Positions 1 through 64,000 of a DNA stretch of 64,000 nt are shown in pieces. The notes under the pieces are model-generated. The model saw only the letters and a program-made list of their open reading frames with translations, ran no database searches and had not been told where the DNA came from. Origin of the DNA: Alviniconcha marisindica. Lineage: Eukaryota > Mollusca > Gastropoda > Provannidae. The stretch spans positions 26,001 through 90,000 of the forward strand of contig JABMCL010000970.1 of the NCBI GenBank assembly GCA_018857735.1, read 5' to 3'. A program made the translations under genes and the position numbers. How positions within the stretch are numbered: the stretch's first letter is position 1; every line of letters starts with the position of its first letter.

Positions 1-403
1 CCCAGACCAGCCTGAGTATAATTTTCAGCCCAGTGGTTAGATTGGGATGGTGTAAATTTTACCGGCCAGGTCAGATTGCCCACCCCCACTGCACCCCCCC
101 CCCCTCCACCCCACCCCAATCTATGTTAGCTGTGGAAAGTCACATCGTTAGCCTCAGATTTAGAAGAATTGTTTTTGCAATATCTACATTCAATAAATAT
201 AAACTTTTGAAATCTAAAAAAAAAAATTTTTTTAACAAAACTACGTGTAATGCTTACTCCATATCTCTACTGTTTCATTTCAAGTGATGCTCATTCTGTT
301 TAGGTGAACTCTCATACATACCGCTGTGTGGATGGACTACGAAATGGAAATGCTTACTCTACATCTCTACTGTTTCATTTCAAATGATGCTTATACTGTT
401 TAG

Positions 404-10589
<10,186 letters not shown>

Positions 10590-10750
10590 AGCATAAGATC
10601 AGCTGCTAAAACGAGACAGATTGTTTCTACCAAATCGAGTTTTTCAGAATTATATTTTTGCTCTTATTGACCTTAGATGCGTGCGTTTTCGCTAAGACTG
10701 ATGTTTACTCATTTATGATTGTTTGCTTTGCTTTGGTTTTCGGATTTCAG

Positions 10751-10756
10751 AATAAA
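10751..10756 (+). terminator. Candidate poly(A) signal of the modular gene
   Basis: AATAAA lies about 160 bases after the stop codon. Confidence 0.5.
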
Positions 10757-11039
10757 ATATGCGAAAAGCAAACTATTATTATACAAAGTGATCAAATTAA
10801 TAGCTAGAGAACCAGAGAGCTATGCGCGCGCTAGTTCATTAAGCGGGCGCGCGCGCGCATGTGTTTGAGCGTTCATGTGTTTGTGTATTATGCACGCGCG
10901 CGAAAGAGAAACTGTTCTGACTGATCACACCGATTCAAAGGTACATTAATATCAATGAAAACGACTGGTTTTGGTCAGATTCTAATTTATCCCCTTCCTG
11001 TTACGTCCGATCTCATACCTGCTGTTTGTTAATTTTTCC

Positions 11040-11320
11040 TTCTCTTCAAAAGAGAGGTGCCAGTGGCGAGCCTGACACGCCCGAAACGTCCCTGGTTCGA
11101 TCCGGGCTCGCGGCGCATGCACAGTTGAAAGTTTCTGGTGGAATATTGGTCACATATTTCTCAATGGACTCTGTTACCCCCAGTAAACTTGTGGAATATT
11201 GGCCAAATATTTCTCTCTCGACTCTATTACCCCCAGTTATATAGTGGAATATTGGCCAAATATTTCTATGTGGACTCTGTAACCTCCAGTTAACGTAGCT
11301 TTAAATGATGATGTGCTGGG
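11040..11320 (+). mobile_element. tRNA-derived SINE-like element
   Basis: A head with a B-box-like GGTTCGATCC (about 11095) is followed by three diverged tandem copies of a ~60-base unit around GTGGAATATTGGCCAAATAT, each ending with an ACTCT...ACC(C)CCAGT stretch. Such a tRNA-like head plus a short repeated body fits a SINE; the family is not identified. Confidence 0.5.
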
Positions 11321-12826
11321 GAAGTCATACCTGTGAGATACACCGGCGTCATGGGTAGGATAAGTGTGACCTTCGTCGGCCCACATCCGTTTGCACTGAA
11401 GAAACCAGGTTTAAGCACAGTACAGGGTCTTATGAGCTCTCGAGCCTTATGAGCTCTCGAGGTTCGTGGAAAACTCCTTTGGAGTTAGGTTGAACAATGC
11501 AGTGAATTAGCTCTAATTCAATATTATTGAGTTAAATGTGTATTTATTTTGCACAAATGCATACAAGGTTAAATTATTGCATCTCACAATGGCATGATTT
11601 GCTTCATCTGATCCAACTCATTTCACTTCATTCCATTTCACGATAGTTCGGTTAATAGCTGCCACAGCAGAAGTTTAAAGCGCCAGTACAGGCACTACCA
11701 ATCCTATAGCAAAAATCAGTACCAGCGTTTCCCCACGGGCATTTCCAGTCATAATGCATCTTCTGTAATAATTTCTAAGTTGCATGATGTGTCGAAATGC
11801 CAAAATAATAAAACAATATCAAAACAGTCATATTCGTAAATCCCAGCAGCAAAAGTGTAGAAGTAGGATATAACTATCAAGTGCTAATTCTACTGGTAAC
11901 TAAATATTGTCCCCCACCTTACGTGAAATGAAAATCGCTCAATGATAAAATTTAATCACTTCAAAGTGTGTCTTGTTTTCTGGTTAGAAATTTCTCTACG
12001 ATTATAAAAACAATTGCTATTAGAACTGAGCACCCTAGTAGTGACACTAGTTTCAATTTGTGAAACGGCTGAAGAAATTGTATCGCTCTTCGTGATTCTG
12101 TCGGAGACCGCGTAGCTTTAAAGAGACAGGCCTCGATCCCTCTTCCCGACTTCCTCAAATTTCGGTTATTTCGTCAGTACCTCTTCGAGACAATACGGCG
12201 TTAATCACGTCTTTTTGGAACAAAACACCTTATTCAATAACAATCTGATTTTGCCCAGCTGTTACAAAAGCTCCGTTGGTTCGGTTTATTCAGGAGTGGA
12301 AACGTACCTCAGTTGATTACCTCTTCAATGTTTACTCAACGTTTTTGAACAAATACAGTCAGGAGTCAGCTGTTCCAACAAGCTGACTTCAGCTTGGTAA
12401 CTCAACACATTTAAGCCGTTTGCATCCAAATATTGAAAGACTGCTGACGGTTGAAACCAAACATTGACACTGGTTTTAAAAACCACGCAGCCTGTGTTGC
12501 GAGTACTTGAAGGCTGCACACTGTAGGTCAAGTTCAGTGTGTGATGGTGGTATTGTATATTACTCAGTATGTTTTTCTTCAAGTAAAATAACATCAGCCG
12601 AACGATAATTTCTTTTCGATGACTTAACTTTCTCTGGTTTGTTATCGTTTCAATGTATTCATTTAGAAAGCTGGTGCAAAAATAGCGTGTTTTTGTTATG
12701 GTTATTGTCAAATTGTTGTTGCTGCTGTTGTTGTTGTTATTTGGATGCTTTTATTGTTATTGTTGTTGGTAATTGTTTGCTTTGTTTCGTTTCGTTTTAA
12801 TTGTTGTTGTCGTTCAGTTTGTGCGC

Positions 12827-12995
<169 letters not shown>

Positions 12996-14658
12996 CGTGT
13001 GTGATTTTTTGTTTGTTTTTGATTTGTTGTTGTTGTTGTTGTTACTTGCCTTGGTGTTAAGTTGTTGTTTTTAGTTGAGTTTCTTAATTTGTTTTTGTTG
13101 TTGTTGGGGGGGGGGGGGGGGTCTTCTTTTGGTAGCTTGGTTTTGTTTTGTTTGTTTATTGGGATATAAATCTAGTTATCAGCGAGAAAACGATTAGGTC
13201 TAATATTATTACTTCAAACTTAATTTCTACAATTACGCAGCTACTTCGCATAAACAATTGTTATTGCATTGACTGTGGAAGTAACAAATAACCCCAACGC
13301 AAAGAAGTGCGGCAAAAGTGGAAACGCAAGAGAGGGGATCTGCAAGCAAGCAAGCAAGCATCTAAGAAACAACCAACCCGGTAACAAAGAGAAAAGCTAG
13401 CTTTGTTTTTTGTCAACGTATTGTATTAATGACAAAAGTAGTGGCAGCAACAACCTTTTATCCTCACGATATTGATGATGATAGTTACGGTGATTATTCT
13501 TACGCTACTGATCAGACTAATTCCATTTCTCGTAGTGTATCGGAGCTATATGTGAGATGCGCATGCCCGGAAATACCATACCACGTGTACTTGGCGGCCA
13601 AGACTACGTGTATCACATATCACTCCACTCCTTCAAACTAACATCATGGAATTCTAGGCAAACAAAAATTCTACACAAACATCATCATACTTGTGTGTGT
13701 AGGTACTCGTTTATGTCTTTAATTATCATGACATTTATTCGCAGGGAGCAGATTATTCTTTCTTTCCTCATGAAATTGTGAGCACTGCCTATCAAAAACG
13801 TTTTCAAAAACATCTTATTCAGGTTAACATCGTGCTAAAGTTGAATCAACATGTAAACGAAGGATTGTTTCGCGCACAGTTTCTCTTTCCTTGTCTTTTC
13901 GGTTGGTCTCTGCGTACATCCACGCCAAGAGACCATTTGAAAAGAACATGAAGAGCAATACTTAGCAATGAGGCAGCGGTCACTCTCGGGAAGGAAAGCG
14001 GTACTAAACATCAGAAATGTAATGGGAGTCATGACAGTATGACTTTATTATGACTTTATGATGTCTGTATATATTTGAATGCTTTTCTTTATCTAGGTGT
14101 ACAACGTATACATCTGCATGATTAAAATTTTATACAGAAACTGCAAACGATAAAGAAGGTGCCACCTACTGAACAGACATGTGAGAGGCCCTTGTTGATT
14201 AAAATCGAAGCGGAACGATTCTTTAATTGCCCAGGAAAAGTTTTGAAGAAATTATTTACGCACGCATAGCAAATTGTTTGCTTCGATAAGTGTATAATTA
14301 AATTTACACTGAGGGTTGTTTCGGCATAGTACTGTTTTGTTGCTGTTTGCTTTCCTCGGCAACCACAATTCCCCGCAAGGATCTACTTCCGACTTAGTAC
14401 AAAACAAAACCGATTTGCAACCGCTAGTGCAGTGCAAAAGCTCTATTAAAATATACACACATAAATGGGTGCTTGCATCTTTAAGCACAGCTGATGACGC
14501 GCGCGAGCACGCAACCAGAATTCGTTTTGTTTGATAAGTCGTTTGCAACCAGAGCTTAGATTTATTCAGTAACACAAGCAGGCTAGCCTTAACGTAGATC
14601 TATGCCGATGTAGGATGACAATATAATGTTGACCTGGTAAGGTGCCGAGACTCAGGGG

Positions 14659-14665
14659 TATAAAA
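14659..14665 (+). promoter_or_regulatory. TATA box of the first amylase-like gene
   Basis: TATAAAA lies in a GC-flanked setting 86 bases upstream of the chosen ATG, placing the start of transcription around 14690. A short upstream ATG at 14735 opens only six codons before a stop overlapping the main start region. The main ATG at 14745 has a strong context (CCGCCATGG). Confidence 0.65.
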
Positions 14666-14744
14666 CCCCGGGCTGGTGAATTATTGTGATCAGATGCTAC
14701 GTCAGACTTCAAGGCGCCAGTGGCACTTTTGTGGATGTCCCGCC

Positions 14745-23528
<8,784 letters not shown>

Positions 23529-23529
23529 A

Positions 23530-24148
23530 TCGGTTTCGCGACTCGTCACAGTAAACCGGATTTGGGTCTTTGCCTGCAGCCACGGTAAATCGAACTCGAC
23601 CGAGTCAATGAATTGTGTATTTCGACGGCAACGATTAACGGAGGAACCGGAAATTCAAATACGACGTTCAAGGTCATACACTCAGCTATTTGAGTACTTG
23701 ACCACAAAAAAAAAAAAACTATATGAAACCCTGTCGGCTGCATGTAGTGAAGACTCCATCACAAAAGTCAAAACTGTATTCCGAAGATAAAGCTATGAAA
23801 GACGTTTATATACCGTTTAACTAGCTGTATATGACGCTGTTTTTAGTAGGACGTGAGCTGAGTTGTACTTGTGGTTCCAATTCTTCTGCTGTACTGATAG
23901 TATTATTGGCTTTTGACCAGTTGGAAAGTCTGCAGAGGGAGAAAATAAACCCATCCAGACGTGCTTAAGTTCAGTGTTTTATATTACTCGTTCTACTTCT
24001 ATATAGTTTCATGGATGTGTTTCAGACCTACTCTCCCCCTCCCTCCCTCCCCCTCCCCCTCTCTCTCTCTCTCACACACACACACATATACACGCATACA
24101 CACACGCGCGCGCGCGCACACACGCACGCACGCACACACACACGCACA

Positions 24149-24203
<55 letters not shown>

Positions 24204-25085
24204 GCACACACACACGGTCGCGCGCGCACGCACGCACTCACACGCTATGCGCAAAATCTACAAAATGTGGTTCAAGAACTGGAAAATGTAGAGATAAAGT
24301 CTAATCATCACAAACACGGTCATCGATGTCGATAAACAAGTACGAAAACAAACCAACACTGAGAATTATCATGTAACAGCAATAATACAAAGAAAAAAGT
24401 ATGCAAGTAATAAACATTCTATTCTGCATTCCCCATTCAGCCCCCACCTCCTCACCCCACCCCACCCCACCTCCTCCTCTCCCCTCCCAGGAAAGAACTG
24501 TTAAAAAGGTAAGCTTGAGTTCGTTGAAACGCATATGTATGTGTGTTGGTATAGCGATCGGGTACACAATGGAGTACATCTAAGTACAATGACCTCAAGA
24601 GAACAAGTTTGTCCAGACATGCCCTGTGACACGGTTAGGTTAAAGAACCTCTAGAGTCTCTGCACGGTTAGGTTAAAGAACCTCTAGAGAGCGAAGTAGA
24701 ACAGATCCTCCCCCAGCTGAAATTCGATCGTATTATACCTACAGGATTTTTCAAGTAAGCGCTTCATAACCATACTTATTTTGGTGTATAAATTATCTTT
24801 ATGTCAGAATTCATTCTGAAGAAAATTATGTATTTAAAGAAAAGCAGGTACCCCGAAAACATTGGACGTCCATTTACTTCTTGTGCCACGAAATGGGTCC
24901 TTTTAGCATAACTCTGATCCACAGGATTTTATCAGTGAAAGTTCAGGAGTGTGTACGAGAAGTAACCCTGGCCCAATGGAAGCGAAGTAGTCTGAGGGCC
25001 ACAATGCCAATGTTGCTGATTGCTGTTGGCCAGGTCAGCCGGCCAGACGACAACACCAATTATTTTACATAGCCTACTGAACAGG
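23530..25085. other. Spacer between the two amylase-like genes
   Basis: It holds the 3' UTR of A, a CA/CG-rich tract (about 24073-24240), a CACC-rich stretch near 24440-24485 and a two-copy ~36-base repeat (CACGGTTAGGTTAAAGAACC, about 24630-24690). A TATAAAT at about 24788 could belong to the next promoter but is ~300 bases from the ATG, so I do not call it. No gene is seen. Confidence 0.55.
23944..23949 (+). terminator. Candidate poly(A) signal of A
   Basis: AATAAA lies about 415 bases downstream of the TAA stop. Confidence 0.5.
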
Positions 25086-25088
25086 ACT

Positions 25089-36530
<11,442 letters not shown>

Positions 36531-36699
36531 AGCTGCCTGTTGTTAACAGCAGAGCTGAACGTCTGTAACAAACGGAATATTCAACGAATCACCACACAAG
36601 GGAGTTAATTAGCGCTGGAAATACGCAATACAAGTACAACAACAAAGATCTGAGTCGCCTACGGTAACTCTCACCTGGCATGTGCGTAAATACAAGGTA

Positions 36700-36705
36700 A
36701 ATAAA
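36700..36705 (+). terminator. Candidate poly(A) signal of B
   Basis: AATAAA lies 170 bases after the TAG stop. Confidence 0.5.
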
Positions 36706-37277
36706 CTCCACCAGAGGTACATCCTCAATTTTTGGAAGATTCCAAGATTGGTTTTGCACTGATACAAACGTCATGGGCGACTGGGAGTTAAAAATCAATT
36801 ATTTATCCTTGTTTAGCACCATAAAATATGCTCTTGCGCCTTAAAGCTCTTTAAGTCATTACCCAGCTTCTGCCAAAAAAATGATGTTTATTTTAGGTGG
36901 CAGATGTTCAGAGTTTGGCAACCAGTTTGGTACTTTGGTTTATTCAGAGCGATATAAGTCGAGAGCGTTCTAGAGCCTCACATGATCTAGTTTTTGTTTC
37001 TGGAACTATAATACATAGCGGGTGGGATTTACTTTACTTTTATTGTTCTAATGTTTAGAATTTCGAACATTGCTAAAATGTGTCCAAAATGGTTATTTTC
37101 TCTTACGCGCCATGGTAACCACGAACGCATGACTTGAGATCCCTTCCGGTGAGAATCCAGAACGTCCGTCGGTCAAGCGTGGAGTCCGTCAGAATATAGC
37201 TTCGTGTTCTTCGCCTGCTACCTAGATTACAGTCTCGTGGGCTACTGCGAACAACTAATATCTCCTCCTGGACAAGC

Positions 37278-37356
<79 letters not shown>

Positions 37357-38161
37357 CAAAGCAAAGCAAAGCAAAGCAAACCAAACCACCATCTATATTT
37401 CTTGCATCTTTTTATTTTCTTTAGTCAATTATACACATATAGAAAGGCTTTAAAGGACATTCAGTATCATTTGGCTTACAATCCTCATCTCAATTTTGCA
37501 TTTGAACAGTGAGTAAAACAAAGAGGAAATCAAGAAAAAGAAACACGTGAACAATAATGCATAGACATTTGTCTCGATTCCGAATGTACAATCAGACCTC
37601 TCCTCCCCCCTCCTCCAAAAACAAATAAACGAAACCCAGGAACATATCGGTAAGAGAAAACAACAGAAAAGTACGGGCTGCTAGAACTGAGGTAGAACGC
37701 AAAACTGCATACCTAATTGTACTCGAGGGATTGAGTGTTGTTGTTTTTTTAACTAAGATAGTTGTACACTCAAAACACATATTTTCCACATAAAAGAAAA
37801 AGAAAAATTTGACCAGCACTTCAAAATGCTGTTACTTACGAATAGGGAGATTTCCATATAAAATGATAATAACATTTGACAACAACTTCAAAATACTGTT
37901 CCCTACAAACTAACGTGATCTATTTGTGTACTAGAGGTATACAGAGAGAGCTACAGAACTAAGGGCTTCGCACACGGTGTCTGCAATTCTTATTCTGAAA
38001 TAAATGAACAAAAACGACTACTTGTCGAAGAAGCCACACAGAAACTGGAAAACAACACGCGGTCATAAAAATGGAAATGGGGCAAGACGAGATGCGGCTT
38101 TATTCGTTTTAGTGAAAAAGGCTACATGTTGAGGTTAATGAGACGTACACATACTTTTAAC

Positions 38162-38541
<380 letters not shown>

Positions 38542-40433
38542 TAACCGAATATATCAGAGAGAGGCACATGCCACATACATACACATGAAACATTTTAAAA
38601 CACGCGTTTAACTTAGCTCGTGCTTGGAACTCGGCAAAATGTGAACAGATAATCAAATTCACATGCGCATGTTTTCCGCGGATAAATGGAATGATCGACG
38701 ATGATTCTGTCCACACGCTTCACCAGTTAGAATACATATCCGTTGTATTTCCACGCGACAGTCTCATTGAATACACACAAATACCCCACAGACTATCGTA
38801 CAAAGATGAGACGCAGGCTACGTACGTCACACAGCGAAGCGAGGCACGGCAAAATTGTACTGTTTCCGTGTCTTTGGAAACGCGTTAATAATCCTCTTGC
38901 TATGATTCGAGGTTGGAGAAATACTGCGTAAATGGAGAATCGTGTGACCGTAATATAAAACTTGACCTCAAGCTTAAAAATGGGTAGAGCAGAAAACGTA
39001 CTGTGTTGGAATTGGATCGTGAATGGTCTGGAGCTGTCTTGAATTATGCCCCTTTTTTTCTCTCTCTCTCTCTCTCTCTCTCTCCATTGCATGGTGTTGG
39101 GTCTTAGTGCTCTTACTGCTCTCCACTCTGCTTATCTACTGCACTGTGTCGGCCTGCACAGGTCTCGACATGCATTGTGCATTATTGTATCTCGTTGCTT
39201 TGCACTCTCCTACACTGCTTCGTCCTGCAGAGTAATTGCATAGAATGGTCTTATCTCGCATTGCACGCTACTGTGTAATATTGTACTGTGTCTCACTGTA
39301 TTGTTTTGCCCATCACGGCAATAAATAATGTAACAATGTGACCACCAAAAGTGTTAGCCTACTCTGTTGCACTATTTACCTTGCCAACTTGAGCGTCTGT
39401 TGTACAAGTTTACTTGAGGACGTTTCGAGAGTTACTCTACTGATCTATTTCCTATTGATAGGCTTCCATGAAAAGAAACGTGTTTATACCAATTAATTTA
39501 GGCCCTATCTGTATTGATGAATAATTCTGAATTGCTCTGATTGTCAAAAGCATTAGGAGGTCCTTTGCTTTTTAAATCAATTTAACGGAAACGATTGCAG
39601 CTACTACACGTATATATACCATAATTCACTTAGCCCTGAACAGAAATAACACCAATTACTAAAACAAGCAAGCATCATTCCACGTCGGGCCGAATGAATC
39701 CTATCAAAAATGTCTGGTGTAGGCTAAATAGTTATTGTAACAACGACAGAACATTGGGTTCACACGCAGCAGTGCCTCCAACACAGCTTGTACACATTTC
39801 CACAATCGCTCAAAAAATCAACAAGAAAAAAAGGAGTGTAAACGGCGTTCGACTGAAGTAGCGCGTGTAACAAGGGACACACCAACAACCTGTTAAGTCC
39901 CTTGTTCTGTCTGTGACGTCAGGCAGGTACTATTATTACCTCACTTAGTTTGCTGGTTCCGCGGAAGCACTCACTGCTAAGCCTCGTTCTGGTTCAGAAT
40001 ATACAGTCTGTTACTGTTAGTCACACATTGTTCGACATTCGACCAAGAGACGCACGGGTTATCACAATAGCAATATATTACAAAATGTACACCTGTTTGC
40101 CATGTAGTGATACAAAACACGTTTTTGCCTGGATATAAAGACACAAAGAAATTCTCACTTTCTTTGAAGCACCCATATATCAGAACAAAAAGAAAACAGG
40201 TCTCCTGTTTCAAAGATATAAAACTTCTCACAAATACCATTCACAATCTCAAAAATGCGCATTATTGGGGGGAAGGGGGGGTGGGGGGTGGGGGCGACAC
40301 TTTCAAAATATAAAAATCACGATCCTTTTTAAAAGAACAAGAAATTAAAAAAAATTATCAATGAGTTTAAACACAATAATTATCTAATGTCAGAAACTGC
40401 TTCATACGATCTTTATAAGTCAACAAGAAGTTT

Positions 40434-40439
40434 TTTATT
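40434..40439 (-). terminator. Possible poly(A) signal of the Fat-type gene
   Basis: AATAAA on the - strand, about 780 bases after the stop. It is one of several AT-rich candidates in this stretch. Confidence 0.3.
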
Positions 40440-41217
40440 TTGGATGTTTTCGGGTCTGAAACTCATAACCCATAATGCGCCATTAAAGATACCAATCTCC
40501 AATTATAGCTTCTACGAAAGCTGTTACTACGAACTCCAGGAACATTTTCTTCAGTGTACATAATTATACTAGCTGAAGTGCACAGTAAAACATTTCGTAA
40601 AACCTTTCCATGTAAAATTCACTTGTTTTCTAAAAGTGTCAGAATGACAACGTATTGGGATACCACAACTAAGTGACAAATGAGACCTGAAAACAACCAC
40701 CTGATCTACTATTATAATCATATAGGCCCTAATGAGAATCATGATCCGAGTTGGACGTTGAAAATCAAAAAGTTTAAAAAGATCTGATTTTGATGCGCTT
40801 TGGATGTCAGCAGACACTTAAAGTAAACATCCACACCAACACAACTGATTTGATACAAATTGATACTTACACCATTTAGAACAAAATTTCACCGTTTGTG
40901 AGATCTCCTTTTGTATTAAAATGATGCAAACCAAAACAAACGAAACACAGAAACAATACACGAATGCAACACGCTTGTACACTGGCAACCATACGACAAG
41001 CAAGTATCAGCGTTCTTCTCATTTTCACGTTAAAAACAACAAAAAACAAACACACAAGAAAACAAAAAAACAAAAAACGCGCTTTCCCACACAAACTGCA
41101 AATGTTAGTTGCGAACTCCACCTTTTGAAAAATTGCAAGTAATTAAAACGAAAACAAAAACAAACAAAAAACTCGTCAACGAGTGATTTTAAAATCTCTC
41201 GCACATGAACTCCTCAT

Positions 41218-63274
<22,057 letters not shown>

Positions 63275-63434
63275 CTGCAACCACAAAATTAACGTTGAAC
63301 TATAACAAAATATAGAACTACACAAGTGATTCTAAGACTCTTGTTTTTAAAGAGAAGACTAAAACGCTAGTTCTTCCGATCGCACTCAAAAAAAGGTGAA
63401 ACGGTGAAATTACCAACTGACACACAGCCTCTCT

Positions 63435-63520
63435 CTTCAGCGCGCCCGCGCGCTCACAGGCACACGCACGGACACAGAGATACAGGTGCGCGCGCGCCGA
63501 CACACACACACACACACACA

Positions 63521-63573
<53 letters not shown>

Positions 63574-63612
63574 CACGCACGCGCGCGCACACACACACAC
63601 GCGCGCGCGCGA
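63435..63612 (+). repeat. CA/CG alternating purine-pyrimidine block
   Basis: CA tracts mixed with CGCGCG runs. No exon is seen between here and 64000. Confidence 0.9.
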
Positions 63613-64000
63613 CTGGGGCTCTGTGCTGGTTGCATCTGTCATAAACTGCATTTGTAAAGAGGAAACAGAGGAGAGGTTGTGCACTAAATTAAATCTACTA
63701 CCAGTACATTTTACAGTCACATAAAATAACACTGTGACAACGGTAACAATCTTCGGACCAAGCTGGACTGATGTTGCATAACTTTGTAACCAAATATTTC
63801 ATCAAGAAAAACGCTGTTGACTGCAAGTTCGCACGAAAAAGCAACTGTATTCTGACATTGACGAACAAATAATAATGATACAATTACACGCTTTTGCTTG
63901 GAATCTCACGTTTATATGACAACAGCAAAAGAAGCAGATGTTCTTCACGACTCGTACGCCCAAACCACAACATCTGCTCTTTGGTTCGCCAGCCAAAATT

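Noticed and set aside
12325..12711. 128-codon - strand frame in the spacer
   Set aside because: AT-rich, no recognisable motif, no promoter or poly(A) context that I can support.
13429..13641. 70-codon frame MTKVVAATTFYPHD in the spacer
   Set aside because: No homology, no splice context and ordinary spacer composition; a chance frame is likely.

Overview
The window looks like nuclear DNA from a lophotrochozoan animal, most likely a marine gastropod mollusc. The reasons are short exons joined by GT-AG introns, a very high load of microsatellites and short interspersed repeats, animal-type alpha-amylase relatives with a C-terminal accessory domain, and a Fat-type giant cadherin. The species call is inference; the eukaryotic gene structure is seen directly. 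I rebuilt four multi-exon genes by matching splice signals, reading phase and protein homology. Every intron in the four models keeps the frame.

Layout, left to right. (1) About 0.4-10.6 kb, + strand: the 3' part (10 exons, 542 residues) of an unrecognised secreted-type protein. It is built from three small four-cysteine modules separated by Thr-rich mucin-like and Gly/Pro-rich linkers, and every intron is phase 1. (2) 14.7-23.5 kb, + strand: a complete 11-exon gene (664 aa) for a secreted GH13 alpha-amylase homologue in which all three catalytic acids are replaced. (3) 25.1-36.5 kb, + strand: a complete 12-exon paralogue (1041 aa). It keeps the nucleophile Asp but lacks the acid/base Glu, and carries a Ser/Thr-rich linker of about 350 residues between the GH13-like part and the shared C-terminal domain. 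(4) 63.3-41.2 kb, - strand: the last 13 exons (about 2646 residues) of a Fat4/Fat-type protocadherin: about 13 cadherin repeats, four EGF, LamG, EGF, LamG, a short EGF-like region, a membrane helix and a tail of about 500 residues. It converges on the amylase-like pair.

The three + strand genes appear to encode extracellular proteins, and two of them carry mucin-like linkers. The amylase-like pair reads as intact, spliceable pseudoenzymes and not as decayed pseudogenes, so a non-catalytic role such as glycan binding is the natural inference. The best candidates for something undescribed are this pseudoenzyme pair, the four-cysteine modular protein, and three independent tandem duplications that copy a 3' splice site with the start of its exon. 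The clearest of these is a 58-bp unit repeated ten times just upstream of one amylase-like exon.

The rest is introns and spacers filled with GT, CT, CTT, GCGT and GAT tracts, tRNA-derived SINE-like elements, a small terminal-inverted-repeat element inside a minisatellite, foldback sequences and several dispersed repeat families. I saw no bona fide tRNA, rRNA or CRISPR.
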